Assembly: GCA_031549185.1 (NCBI GenBank)
Contig: JAVBQG010000076.1
Location: 1 to 18,205, forward strand
Direction: 5' to 3'
DNA: 18,205 nucleotides
Origin: JAVBQG01 sp031549185
GTDB taxonomy: Bacteria; Synergistota; Synergistia; Synergistales; Synergistaceae
The notes beneath the pieces are model-generated. The model was not told where the DNA came from, did not search any database, and was given only the letters and a program-made list of their open reading frames with translations. This document shows, piece by piece, positions 1-7,559 of this stretch. Made by a program: the position numbers and the translations under genes. Position 1 is the first letter of the stretch, and each line of letters opens with the position of its first letter.

Positions 1-65
1 AAGGCGAACGCTAAGAGCATGGCGAGGGCGTAAAAGCCCTCGGGCCAGAACCATTCCATCGTCAT
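1..65 (-). CDS. Start of an unidentified membrane protein (partial, runs off the window)
   Basis: An open frame starts with ATG at 65 and stays open to the window edge. About 21 residues are visible, beginning MTMEWFWPEGFYALA and continuing with a hydrophobic Leu/Ala stretch that suggests a first membrane segment. A second in-frame ATG lies at 59. The start is 7 nt after the stop of the DUF6305-like gene, so the two are probably co-transcribed and translationally coupled. No good ribosome binding site is visible in the gap. Too little is present to name the family; a transporter or other integral membrane protein is only a guess. Confidence 0.45.
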   Translation of the reverse strand, partial: MTMEWFWPEGFYALAMLLAFA

Positions 66-72
66 GGCAGCG

Positions 73-621
73 TTATTTCGAGACGCCCCACTCTTTGAAA
101 GCGGCTTCGAGCGGCGTGACGGTGGCCTGGATGTTCTCGACCTCGACCAGCTTGGCGGATGCCGCCTTGGCCTTGGTGAAAATTCCGTCCTGGTTGCCGG
201 ACTTCACGACGATCACGCGGTCGCCGAGGCCGGTGACGGCGTTAATGAAGAGATCAGTGAGGGCGCCGCGCCTGCCGTCGCCGCCGACGTGCATGACCAG
301 GATCTTCATGTTCTTCTTCTTGGCTTCATTGATAAGGCCGACCGCGCGCGCCTTCTCCTGCTCCTTGTCGATGCCGGCTGCACCCAGCCCCTTCGAGCTG
401 CCGCCGACGACGGCGATCAGGACCTTCTGCCCCCCCAGCGCGTCGGGTTTCATCAGCGCGTCGTAGTCGGGCTCGATCTTCAGCTTCTTCATCAGAACCT
501 TCACCATCATGCCGTCCGGGCTCTGCCCGACCGACGTGATCGCAACCTCCGCGGCGGCAGCCGCCCCCACGAACACAAACAAACAGACCAACAGCAGAAA
601 CGCAACAAAGCCTTTCCTCAT
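73..621 (-). CDS. Secreted DUF6305-like small protein
   Basis: The product is 182 aa. Residues 1-24 form a clear Sec signal peptide: MRKG, a Leu/Val/Phe core, then an AAAAA-type cleavage region before EVAITS. The mature part has an alternating beta/alpha pattern with TSVGQSPDGMMVKVL near the N terminus, then VVGGSSKGLGAAG, ILVMHVGGDGRRGALTD and VVKSGNQDGIFTK. I recognise this pattern as the DUF6305 family of anaerobes, whose function is unknown. The start is set at 621 by a GGAGGTG ribosome binding site 6 nt upstream; the frame extends 14 codons further without support. The gene just downstream starts a membrane protein, so this may be the exported partner of a membrane system. No enzyme motif is visible. 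Confidence 0.8.
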   Translation of the reverse strand: MRKGFVAFLLLVCLFVFVGAAAAAEVAITSVGQSPDGMMVKVLMKKLKIEPDYDALMKPDALGGQKVLIAVVGGSSKGLGAAGIDKEQEKARAVGLINEAKKKNMKILVMHVGGDGRRGALTDLFINAVTGLGDRVIVVKSGNQDGIFTKAKAASAKLVEVENIQATVTPLEAAFKEWGVSK

Positions 622-658
622 TTGTAACACCTCCGTTAAAATTGTGTGTCTCATGTGT

Positions 659-686
659 ATCATAAAGCGGAAAAGATTATCGTCTA
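659..686 (-). promoter_or_regulatory. Probable promoter of the DUF6305-like gene
   Basis: Read on the minus strand, TAGACG (686-681) and TATGAT (664-659) are separated by 16 nt, about 40 nt upstream of the start codon. It lies just downstream of the terminator of the preceding chemotaxis gene, where a new promoter is needed. Matches to consensus are 4/6 and 5/6. Confidence 0.45.
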
Positions 687-709
687 CTTTTTAACCTTTT
701 TTCCCATAC

Positions 710-754
710 AAAAAAACCGAGGGGGACAACGGCACTCCCTCCGTCCGCCCTCGG
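710..754 (-). terminator. Probable rho-independent terminator of the first chemotaxis gene
   Basis: On the minus strand, CCGAGGG (754-748) pairs with CCCTCGG (723-717) across a GC-rich loop and is followed directly by a run of seven T (716-710). The outer part overlaps the left arm of the inverted repeat at 735-780, so the repeat appears to contribute half of the terminator stem. Confidence 0.55.
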
Positions 755-938
755 CGGCCACCTCCCTCGCCGAGGGAGGCAAAAGACGCCAGGATATCAC
801 CGAATTGCTGATTGGGACAACGGTTTTTTCCGTTCCTGTAATGAACCGTTGCCCCTAAAAAGAAACCACGCGCTGTAATACGTGTCTCCTGCCTCCCTCT
901 TAGAGGGAGGTGGCGGCGCGCAGCGCCGACGGAGGGAG
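735..938. repeat. Composite inverted-repeat element (MITE-like or REP-like)
   Basis: The 735-780 segment and the reverse complement of 891-938 share the same architecture: CTCCCTCCGTC, a GC-rich mini-stem, CCACCTCCCTC, then GAGGGAGGC. Each arm can fold on its own, for example CCTCCCTCTTAGAGGGAGG at 892-910. Between the arms, GGGACAACGG (814-823) faces CCGTTGCCCC (846-855) as a second inverted repeat, and the same GGGACAACGG also occurs just outside the left arm (723-732). No convincing protein is encoded. It fills the gap between the DUF6305-like gene and the first chemotaxis gene. A small non-autonomous element is plausible, but copies elsewhere in the genome cannot be checked here. Confidence 0.6.
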
Positions 939-955
939 TTCTATCCCCATGGCCC

Positions 956-3148
956 CTACGCTCTCGCTTCTCCCGGCGGCAGGGCCAGCATGCCGGCGTT
1001 CTTCTCGTTCGTGTGCTCGTCGTCGTAGACGAACATATCGAGGATATTCTGCAGTTTTTGGACACCTTCGCTGAGCCGTTGCGCCTCCTGCGCCACGTTC
1101 TCGCTGGCGGCGGAGGTCTCCGCCGTGGCGTCGCGGATGCCGCCGAGCGTCTTCACGACGTCCGCCGTGGCCCCGGTCACGCGGGTGACGGCGTCCGCCA
1201 TCTCGCCGCAGGCGGCGGCCTGCTCCTGCGCGGTGGAGGCGATCGTCTGCATGTTGTCGCTCAGGGAACCGACCTCGGAGAGGCTGCGACCCAGCTTCTC
1301 CTGCGCCTGGGAGGCCTCCGCGACCGTCGTCTGCAGGACTTTGCCCGTCTCCTGGATAATGGTGCTGGCGCCCGCGGCGTCCTCCTGCAGCGTGGCGATC
1401 AGCTTCTGCACCTCCTGCGCCGCGCCGCCGGACCCCTCGGCCAGCTTGCGGACCTCTTCCGCGACGACGGCAAAGCCGCGTCCCGCCTCGCCCGCGCGCG
1501 CGGCCTCGATGGCGGCATTGAGAGCCAGGAGGTTCGTCTGGTCGGCGATGCCGGTGATGGTCGATACAAACCCGGTGATCGCGCCGACGGACGCGTTCAC
1601 CTTGCGGATGGATTCGCCGCTCTCCTGCGAGCGATCGCCGACCCGCTGAATGCGTTCGACGACCTGGTCGACCTCGGAGGCCGCGTCCTGGGTGAGGCCC
1701 GCCGTGTTGGCGGCGGTCTTCGCGCCACCCTCCGCCGAGGTCGCCGCCGCACTCGCCGACTGCGAGACCTCCTCGACGCCCCGGCTGGTCTCGCCGAGCG
1801 CATGCGCGTTGGACTCCGACAGGCGGGTCACCTCGTCCACCGAGGCCTTGACCTCCTCCATGGCGGCCACCGACTCCTGGGAGATCGCCGCCAGCGTCTG
1901 CGAGCTCGACGAGAAATTCATCGCTTCCGTGCGAAGACCGTGAAAGACGCGCGTCAGGCTGACCTGCAGGTTCATGTAGGCTCTCGCCATGTCTCCGATC
2001 TCGTCCCTGTATCGCAGCAGCCACACCTTGGAGGGATCGGTGCTGAAGTCGAGCCGCGAGGCCTTCGCCATCATGTCGGAGACCGCGACGATCGGCTTCA
2101 CCACGCGTCCGATGATCCAGAGCACGACGGCGGCCAGAAGCAGAATGCCGACGACGGCGGCGATGGCGGAGTTGCGCGTCATCGCCCTGGCCTCGGCCAG
2201 CATGTCGTCGCGGGGGATGCCGACGTTGACGGACAAGGCCTGTTTCGCCGTCCCAATCTTGACGGGTTCGTAGACTTTGAGAGACACCAACCCAGTCGTG
2301 AGGGATTTGTCGTACGTCTTGAACTCCTCGCCTTCACGAATGGCACGGACCACGTCCGAGACGCTCGGCTGTCCCGCCAGGACTTCGGCGATGTTGCGTC
2401 CGATGTCCTCCGGCCTCGGCGCGTAGATGACCGTGCCGCCGTTGCCGATCAAGAGGACGGTGGAGCGGTCGCTGATGACCCTGATCTGCGACATCGTCTC
2501 CTGGATCGCCTTGTAGCCGACGTCGACGCCGATCATTCCCGCCACCTTGCCGTCGAAACGGACGGGAACGCAGAAGCTGGAGATCAGGGCCTTGCTGCCG
2601 TCGGGATAGGAGTAGAGGTTCGGCTCCGTGATGGTCACCTCGCCCGCCCGCAGAGGAGCCTGGTACCACGCGGCCTCCTCCGGGCGGTAGAGGAGCTCCG
2701 CGTTGACGTTCATCGTCCGCCGGGCGGTGCCGTCGCCATTGTCCTCGTAGCAGGCCACGAACTGGCCGCTCTTGCCGTACCACTCGCTGCCGGCGAACGC
2801 CGCGTCGCGCCCGTCGAAGGCGTTCGGCTCGAAGGCGATCCACATGTTGAGCGTGCGATCGCTGAGAGTCGCGCCGGTCGCCAGCATGTTCAGCACGACG
2901 TCGCGCACGTCGCTTTGGGATCTGTCCATTCTGGAGATGACGTTGCCGAGCGTCAACACGAGTTCGAGATCGGACCCCATATCGGCCTCGATACCGTTGC
3001 TCACGCTCCGGATGGTTTCCACGGCGAGCGATTCCGCGTCCTTTTGCGCTTTCCGCGAGGAGGAGGTTGCCACGTAAAAGATGATGGCGGCAAAGAGAAT
3101 AACGACGATGCTTAAAATACTGATTGAAATCTTGCTGCGTAGTTTCAC
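956..3148 (-). CDS. Methyl-accepting chemotaxis protein with dCache sensor (copy 1)
   Basis: A 730-aa transmembrane chemoreceptor. TM1 is at about residues 8-27. The extracytoplasmic double-Cache sensor covers about 35-320, TM2 about 328-348, HAMP about 349-400, and the signalling hairpin about 405-705, with the conserved tip (IADQTNLLALNAAIEAARAG) at 534-553. In the sensor, R155, W161 and Y162 (YRPEEAAWY) and D209 (GVDV) fall where dCache amino-acid receptors bind ligand, so an amino-acid-like ligand is plausible but unproven. The GTG start at 3148 matches the first residue of the paralogue and has AAGGGGG 8 nt upstream; the frame extends 66 codons further without support. There is no C-terminal CheR/CheB tether pentapeptide. 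It would signal through CheW/CheA; none of those genes is in the window. Confidence 0.93.
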   Translation of the reverse strand: MKLRSKISISILSIVVILFAAIIFYVATSSSRKAQKDAESLAVETIRSVSNGIEADMGSDLELVLTLGNVISRMDRSQSDVRDVVLNMLATGATLSDRTLNMWIAFEPNAFDGRDAAFAGSEWYGKSGQFVACYEDNGDGTARRTMNVNAELLYRPEEAAWYQAPLRAGEVTITEPNLYSYPDGSKALISSFCVPVRFDGKVAGMIGVDVGYKAIQETMSQIRVISDRSTVLLIGNGGTVIYAPRPEDIGRNIAEVLAGQPSVSDVVRAIREGEEFKTYDKSLTTGLVSLKVYEPVKIGTAKQALSVNVGIPRDDMLAEARAMTRNSAIAAVVGILLLAAVVLWIIGRVVKPIVAVSDMMAKASRLDFSTDPSKVWLLRYRDEIGDMARAYMNLQVSLTRVFHGLRTEAMNFSSSSQTLAAISQESVAAMEEVKASVDEVTRLSESNAHALGETSRGVEEVSQSASAAATSAEGGAKTAANTAGLTQDAASEVDQVVERIQRVGDRSQESGESIRKVNASVGAITGFVSTITGIADQTNLLALNAAIEAARAGEAGRGFAVVAEEVRKLAEGSGGAAQEVQKLIATLQEDAAGASTIIQETGKVLQTTVAEASQAQEKLGRSLSEVGSLSDNMQTIASTAQEQAAACGEMADAVTRVTGATADVVKTLGGIRDATAETSAASENVAQEAQRLSEGVQKLQNILDMFVYDDEHTNEKNAGMLALPPGEARA

Positions 3149-3156
3149 TGAAATCG

Positions 3157-3163
3157 CCCCCTT
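3157..3163 (-). promoter_or_regulatory. Ribosome binding site fixing the GTG start of copy 1
   Basis: AAGGGGG on the minus strand lies 8 nt before GTG (3148-3146). The competing upstream ATG at 3181 has no purine-rich sequence before it. Alignment with copy 2, which starts at the same residue, supports the GTG. Confidence 0.65.
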
Positions 3164-3191
3164 GATTATGAAAATCTCCATCACATCATAA

Positions 3192-3219
3192 ATTATCGAA
3201 CATTTCAGGAATTGAGCAA
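3192..3219 (-). promoter_or_regulatory. Possible promoter of chemotaxis gene copy 1
   Basis: On the minus strand, TTGCTC (3219-3214) and GATAAT (3197-3192) are separated by 16 nt, about 45 nt before the GTG start. The surrounding 3149-3310 gap is AT-rich against a GC-rich background. It also holds a 7-bp dyad, ACGAAAA / TTTTCGT (about 3249-3273), of unknown role. Confidence 0.4.
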
Positions 3220-3310
3220 ACAAAAGGATTTTTCCACTGGCAATTTTAACGAAAATGACATTCCGGTTTTCGTGAGATTTAACCTGAAGCCGGAGACAAA
3301 CGGAGTTTAC

Positions 3311-3352
3311 AAAAAGAGCGGGGTGCGCATCCCGAGGAATACGCACTCCGCT
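3311..3352 (-). terminator. Rho-independent terminator of chemotaxis gene copy 2
   Basis: On the minus strand, AGCGGAGTGCG (3352-3342) pairs with CGCACCCCGCT (3327-3317) with one mismatch, followed after one base by five T (3315-3311). It lies 29 nt after the stop of copy 2, so the two receptors are separate transcription units. Confidence 0.75.
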
Positions 3353-3380
3353 CCGCGGACAATACGTTTTACGTTCGCGC

Positions 3381-5573
3381 TTACGCTTCGGCCTTCCCAG
3401 GCGGCAGGGCCAGCATGCCGGCGTTCTTCTCGTTCGTGCGCTCGTCGTCGTAGACGAACATGTCCAGGATGTTCTGCAGCTTTTCGACGCCCGCGCTGAG
3501 GCGCGTGGCCTCCTGCGCCACGTTCTCGCTGGCGGCGGAGGTGTCCGTCGTGGCGTCCTTGATGCCGCCCAGCGTCCGCACGACCTCGGACGTCGCCTGC
3601 GTCACCTGCGAGACGGCGTGCGCCATCTCGCTGCTGGCGGCAGCCTGCTCCTGCGCGGCGGAGGCGATGGTCTGCATGTTGCCGGAGAGGGAATCGACCT
3701 CGGCGAGGCTCCGGCCCAGCTTCTCCTGGGCCTCGGTGGCCTGCGAGACGGTCTCCTGCAGAACCGTGCCCATCTCCTGAATGACCGCGCTGGCGCTCTC
3801 CGTATCCCCCTGCAGGACGGAGATCAGCTTCTGCACCTCCTGCGCCGCATACCCGGATTCCTCGGCCAGCTTGCGCACCTCCTCGGCGACGACGGCGAAA
3901 CCGCGCCCCGCCTCGCCCGCGCGCGCCGCCTCGATGGCGGCGTTCAAGGCCAGCAGGTTCGTCTGGTCGGCGATGCCGGTGATGGTCGACACGAAGCCGG
4001 TGATGGCACCGACGGACACGTTCACCTTGCGGATGGATTCGCCGCTCTCCTTCGAATGCGCCCCGGCCTCTTGAATGCGCGTCACGACCTGGTTGACCTC
4101 CGAGGCAGCGTCCCGCGTCAATCCGGCCGTATTGGCGGCCGCGCCCGCGCCGCCCTCCGCCGAAGCGGCAGCAGCGCTCGCGGACTGCGAGACCTCGTCG
4201 ACGCTCGCGTTGGTCTCCTCGAGCGCGCTGGCGTTGGACTCCGACAGACGGGCGACTTCGTCCACCGAGGCCTTGACCTCCTCCTTGGCGGCCACCGACT
4301 CCTCGGAGATCGCCGCCAGCGTCTGCGAACTCGCCGAGAAGCTCATCGTCTCCGCATGAAGACTGTGAAAGACGCGCGTGAGGCTGACCTGCAGGTTCAT
4401 GTAGGCCTTCGCCATGCCGCCGATCTCGTCCCTGTACTGCAACAGCCATGCCTTGGAGGGATCGGTGCTGAAGTCGAGCCGCGACGCCTTCGCCATCATG
4501 TCGGAGACGGCGACGATCGGGCGCACCACCCGGCCGATGAGCCAGAGCACGATCCCGGCGAGGAGGAGAATCCCCAGCAGCGCCGCGATGGAGGAGTTGC
4601 GGGTGATCGCCCGGACTTCGGCCAACATGTCGTCGCGGGGGATGCTCACATTGACGGACATCGGCTGTTTCGAGGTCCCGATCGTGACGGGCACGTAGGC
4701 TTTCAGAGCCACCAGTCCGGTCGTCATCGATTTGTCGTAGGTTTTGAACTTCGTGCCGTCGCGGACGGCGCGGACCACGTCCGCGACGCTCGGTTGCCCT
4801 GCCAGGACCTCGGCGATGTTCCGTCCGATGTCCTCCGGTTTCGGGGCGTAGACGACCGTGCCGCCGTTGCCGATCAGGAGTACGGTCGAGCGATCGCTGA
4901 TGACCTTGATCTTGGCCACCATCTCCTGTATCTCCCTGTAGTCGACGTCGACCCCCACGACCCCGGCCACTCTGCCCTCCAGGCGGATGGGAACGCAGAA
5001 GCTGGAGATCAGGGCCTTGCTGCCGTCTTCATAGGAGTAGAGGTTCGGCTCTGTAATGGTCACCTCGCCCGCCCGCAGGGGAACCTGGTACCAGGCGGCC
5101 TCCTCGGGGCGGTAGATGAGTTCGGCGTTGACGTTCTTCGTCCGCCGGGCGGTGTCGTCCTTGTTGTCCTCGAACGAGGCGACGAACTGCCCGCTTTTGC
5201 CGTACCACTCCGTACCGGCGAACTCCGCGTCGCGTCCGTCGAAGGCGTTCGGTTCGAAGGCGATCCACATGTTGAGAGTGCGGTGGCTCAAGGCCGCGCC
5301 GGTTGCGAGCATGTTCAGGACCACGTCGCGCGCGTCATCCTGCTCTCTGTCCATCTTGGAGATGATGCTGCCGAGGGTCTGCACGATGCCGAGCTCCGTC
5401 TCGAGCTGGGCTTCGATGCCCGCGCTCACGGTCTGGATGCTCTCCATCGCGAGAGCTTCCGCGTCATGCTGCGCTTTCCGGGAGGAAGAGACTGCCACAT
5501 AGAGGATGATAGCCACGAAAAGAACGACGACGACACTTAAAATGCTGAGAGAAATTTTGCTGCGAAGTTTCAA
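3381..5573 (-). CDS. Methyl-accepting chemotaxis protein with dCache sensor (copy 2)
   Basis: A 730-aa chemoreceptor, the tandem paralogue of the gene at 956-3148. It has the same length and domain order (TM1, double Cache, TM2, HAMP, signalling hairpin) and appears to align without gaps. The putative ligand residues are conserved (YRPEEAAWY, GVDV), as is the tip ADQTNLLALNAAIEAARAG. Differences cluster in the first sensor helix (about residues 55-80), around 210-225, 270-300, and in the adaptation helices (about 445-510). The start is TTG at 5573 with AAGGAGGGG 6 nt upstream; no better ATG exists. The last ~28 codons, encoding MFVYDDERTNEKNAGMLALP, are nearly identical in DNA to copy 1, indicating recent duplication or conversion. 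Confidence 0.93.
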   Translation of the reverse strand: MKLRSKISLSILSVVVVLFVAIILYVAVSSSRKAQHDAEALAMESIQTVSAGIEAQLETELGIVQTLGSIISKMDREQDDARDVVLNMLATGAALSHRTLNMWIAFEPNAFDGRDAEFAGTEWYGKSGQFVASFEDNKDDTARRTKNVNAELIYRPEEAAWYQVPLRAGEVTITEPNLYSYEDGSKALISSFCVPIRLEGRVAGVVGVDVDYREIQEMVAKIKVISDRSTVLLIGNGGTVVYAPKPEDIGRNIAEVLAGQPSVADVVRAVRDGTKFKTYDKSMTTGLVALKAYVPVTIGTSKQPMSVNVSIPRDDMLAEVRAITRNSSIAALLGILLLAGIVLWLIGRVVRPIVAVSDMMAKASRLDFSTDPSKAWLLQYRDEIGGMAKAYMNLQVSLTRVFHSLHAETMSFSASSQTLAAISEESVAAKEEVKASVDEVARLSESNASALEETNASVDEVSQSASAAAASAEGGAGAAANTAGLTRDAASEVNQVVTRIQEAGAHSKESGESIRKVNVSVGAITGFVSTITGIADQTNLLALNAAIEAARAGEAGRGFAVVAEEVRKLAEESGYAAQEVQKLISVLQGDTESASAVIQEMGTVLQETVSQATEAQEKLGRSLAEVDSLSGNMQTIASAAQEQAAASSEMAHAVSQVTQATSEVVRTLGGIKDATTDTSAASENVAQEATRLSAGVEKLQNILDMFVYDDERTNEKNAGMLALPPGKAEA

Positions 5574-5579
5574 CGAAGA

Positions 5580-5588
5580 CCCCTCCTT
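5580..5588 (-). promoter_or_regulatory. Ribosome binding site for the TTG start of copy 2
   Basis: AAGGAGGGG on the minus strand ends 6 nt before TTG (5573-5571). A strong Shine-Dalgarno sequence compensates for the rare start codon; the GLUG gene at 15194-17953 shows the same arrangement. Confidence 0.75.
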
Positions 5589-5607
5589 GGGATAAGAATG
5601 TCACATG

Positions 5608-5636
5608 ATTATAAAAATTTTTAACGAGTTCGGCAA
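5608..5636 (-). promoter_or_regulatory. Promoter of chemotaxis gene copy 2
   Basis: On the minus strand, TTGCCG (5636-5631), a 17-nt spacer and a perfect TATAAT (5613-5608) lie between the terminator of the dehydratase gene and the TTG start. This is a good sigma70-type match; motility sigma factor consensus was not seen. Confidence 0.7.
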
Positions 5637-5644
5637 TTTTTGGT

Positions 5645-5693
5645 AAAAAAAGAAAGGCACTTCGCGACCAATCGCCACGAAGTGCCTTTCTTT
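5645..5693 (-). terminator. Rho-independent terminator after the IlvD-like gene
   Basis: GAAAGGCACTTCG (5652-5664) pairs with CGAAGTGCCTTTC (5678-5690), a perfect 13-bp stem extended by A/T pairs. Seven T follow on the minus strand (5651-5645). It is a strong terminator 27 nt after the stop codon, and the T-rich flank on the plus strand could make it work in both directions. Confidence 0.9.
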
Positions 5694-5719
5694 GCTTTTT
5701 TCTTTATTTTGGTTTCGCT

Positions 5720-7429
5720 TTACGCGCCCAGAACCTGCTCCTCGTTCTCGATCCTGTCGTCGATCATCGCGCCCAGGTGCGCCTGCAGCGCGGTCTTCGC
5801 GTAGATGCCGAGGATGCCGCGCGTGCGGCCAAGCTTCTCCATCGGCAGCCTCCACTTCGCCAGGCGCGCTTCGATCGTTTCGTCCGGCAGGTCGAGCTCC
5901 ACCGTGCGGGCGTCGATGTCGATCCTGATGCGGTCGCCCTCCTCCACGACGGCGATGGCGCCGCCGACGGCGGCCTCGGGGGAGATATGGCCGATCGCCG
6001 CGCCCTCCGTGAAGCCGGAGAAGCGTCCGTCGGTGAGCACGAAGACGTCCTGCCCCATGCCGATGCCGACCAGCGCGTCGGTTGTCATCATCATCTCGCG
6101 CATGCCGGGCGCGCCGCGCGGGCCCTCGTAGCGGATCACGACCACGTCGCCCTTTCGGATCGCGCCGGAGACGACCGCCTTGTGCGCCTCCTCGTCGGAG
6201 CCGAACACACGCGCCGGCCCCTCGAACTTGCGCGCCCGTTCGGAGATCGTCGTCGTGCGGCAGATGGCGCCGTTGGGCGACAGGTTGCCCTTGATCACCA
6301 CGATGCCGCCGTTTTGGAACACGGGGTCGTCCGCCGTGGTCAGCACTTCGTGGTCGGAGGAGCGGCGAAGGCCCGCCACCTCGCCGATGGTGTGGCCGGA
6401 GACGGTGAGGCACTCGGCGTGCAGGAACTTTTTCATCTCGCCGATCACGGCGGGGACGCCGCCCGCGTTATGCAGATCGATCACGGACGCGCGTCCGGTG
6501 GGGATCACGCGGCTGATGACCGGGATCGACTCCGACAGCCGGTCGAAGTCGTCGAGCGTGAGTTCCACGCCGACCTCGCGGGCAAAGCTGAGCAGATGCA
6601 ACACCGCGTTGGTCGACCCCGCGATCGCCAGCGTCAGGATCACGCCGTTCAAGAGGGCCTCGCGCGTCAGAATGTCGCGCGGTTTGACGTTTTCTTTGAC
6701 CAGGTCGACGATGCGGCGGCCCGTCTGCGTGGCGTAGCGCTCCTTCTCGGCGTGGACGGCGGGCACCGTCGACGAGCCGGGCAGGGCCATACCGACGCCC
6801 TCCATCAGGATCTGCATCGTGTTGGCCGTGCCCATCAGCGAGCAGGCGCCAGGGCCGGGGCAGACGTGATCCTCCAGATACCGGATCTTCTCGCGCGCCT
6901 CGTCGCTGGCGTAGTCGGCCCCGAAGACGAGCTGGTCGAGCTCGCTCATGACGCTGTTGCGCCCATCGACCTTGCAGACCTCCTGCGGCCCGCCGGTGAG
7001 GACGATACAGGGCACACCCGAGCGGATGCCGCCCATCAACACGCCGGGGATGATGCTGTCGCACGAAGCGAGCAACACGAGGCCGTCGAGGAGCTGCACG
7101 CCGGTCATGATCTCGACCGACGAGGCGATCACGTCGCGGATCACCAGCTCGTAGCGAAAATGCGGCATCCCGATCGGCACCGCGCCGCAGGTGGCGATGG
7201 TGCCGAACTCGAACGGCGTCCCCCCCGCCTGTAGAATGCCGGCGCGCACGCGCGCGGCGAGCCGACCCAAGTGCACGTGCCCCAGCCCGGCGTCGTTGGC
7301 CGTGTTGACGATCCCGATCAGCGGCTTCGCCAGATCCCCGTCGTCGTACCCGCACCCCTTGTAGATCGCCCGCCGCGAGGACGAACCCTTGCCCGAGAAC
7401 AGCGCCAGCTCCTTGGAACGGTAGGTCAT
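5720..7429 (-). CDS. IlvD/Edd-family dehydratase-like protein with altered active site
   Basis: 569 aa, normal length for dihydroxy-acid dehydratase. Family motifs are clear: GHVHL (50-54), SCDSIIPG (122-129), CPGPGACSLMGTANTM (190-205), YEGPRGAPGM (434-443), TDGRFSG (466-472) and GHISPEAAVGG (480-490). Established members use an Fe-S cluster and Mg2+ to dehydrate 2,3-dihydroxy acids or sugar acids. Here the usual CDK, whose Lys is the carbamylated Mg ligand in structurally known relatives, is C123-D124-S125. The Asp pair corresponding to E. coli IlvD AVDDG is C81-G82. The Cys residues at 123 and 196 and Ser471 remain. Branched-chain amino-acid synthesis is therefore doubtful, and no ilv genes are nearby. 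ATG at 7429 is preceded by AAAGGA. The gene is transcribed divergently from the OCD-family gene and is probably part of the same pathway. Confidence 0.88.
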   Translation of the reverse strand: MTYRSKELALFSGKGSSSRRAIYKGCGYDDGDLAKPLIGIVNTANDAGLGHVHLGRLAARVRAGILQAGGTPFEFGTIATCGAVPIGMPHFRYELVIRDVIASSVEIMTGVQLLDGLVLLASCDSIIPGVLMGGIRSGVPCIVLTGGPQEVCKVDGRNSVMSELDQLVFGADYASDEAREKIRYLEDHVCPGPGACSLMGTANTMQILMEGVGMALPGSSTVPAVHAEKERYATQTGRRIVDLVKENVKPRDILTREALLNGVILTLAIAGSTNAVLHLLSFAREVGVELTLDDFDRLSESIPVISRVIPTGRASVIDLHNAGGVPAVIGEMKKFLHAECLTVSGHTIGEVAGLRRSSDHEVLTTADDPVFQNGGIVVIKGNLSPNGAICRTTTISERARKFEGPARVFGSDEEAHKAVVSGAIRKGDVVVIRYEGPRGAPGMREMMMTTDALVGIGMGQDVFVLTDGRFSGFTEGAAIGHISPEAAVGGAIAVVEEGDRIRIDIDARTVELDLPDETIEARLAKWRLPMEKLGRTRGILGIYAKTALQAHLGAMIDDRIENEEQVLGA

Positions 7430-7445
7430 GTTCGATCAGTCCTTT

Positions 7446-7455
7446 CTGTGCACAG
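7446..7455. promoter_or_regulatory. Perfect palindrome in the dehydratase/OCD divergent promoter region
   Basis: CTGTGCACAG is a 10-bp perfect palindrome 17 nt upstream of the dehydratase ATG, within the AT-rich 130-bp gap between the two divergent genes. It could be an operator half-site region. The short length makes chance occurrence possible. Confidence 0.3.
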
Positions 7456-7473
7456 TAAGTTTACGCTGGTTGC

Positions 7474-7501
7474 TTGCACGGTTATTAAGTTATAGTAGTA
7501 T
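7474..7501 (+). promoter_or_regulatory. Possible promoter of the OCD-family gene
   Basis: TTGCAC (7474-7479), a 16-nt AT-rich spacer and TAGTAT (7496-7501) lie about 58 nt before the start codon. Alternative -10 choices such as TATAGT (7491) have poor spacing. No convincing minus-strand promoter for the dehydratase was found in the same gap. Confidence 0.35.
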
Positions 7502-7559
7502 ACGTTTAGCAGGTGGTTTCCGCACCACGCTGAGGATAGATTTCCAAGGAGGAATGATC

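Noticed and set aside
735..938. A CRISPR array, considered because of the repeated GC-rich units
   Set aside because: There are only two similar units, in inverted orientation and without regular spacers; no cas genes are present.
691..1065. A 124-codon minus-strand frame across the repeat element
   Set aside because: It runs through the inverted-repeat arms and the end of the chemoreceptor in another frame and is dominated by Arg; no translation signal supports it.
1013..5540. Long plus-strand frames (about 700 and 640 codons) opposite both chemoreceptors
   Set aside because: They mirror each other only because the receptors are paralogues, and their composition is Arg/His/Asp/Leu-rich shadow sequence with no recognisable domain.
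5720..7429. Assigning this gene as ilvD of branched-chain amino-acid synthesis
   Set aside because: No other ilv or leu genes are nearby, key active-site residues differ, and the context is catabolic.
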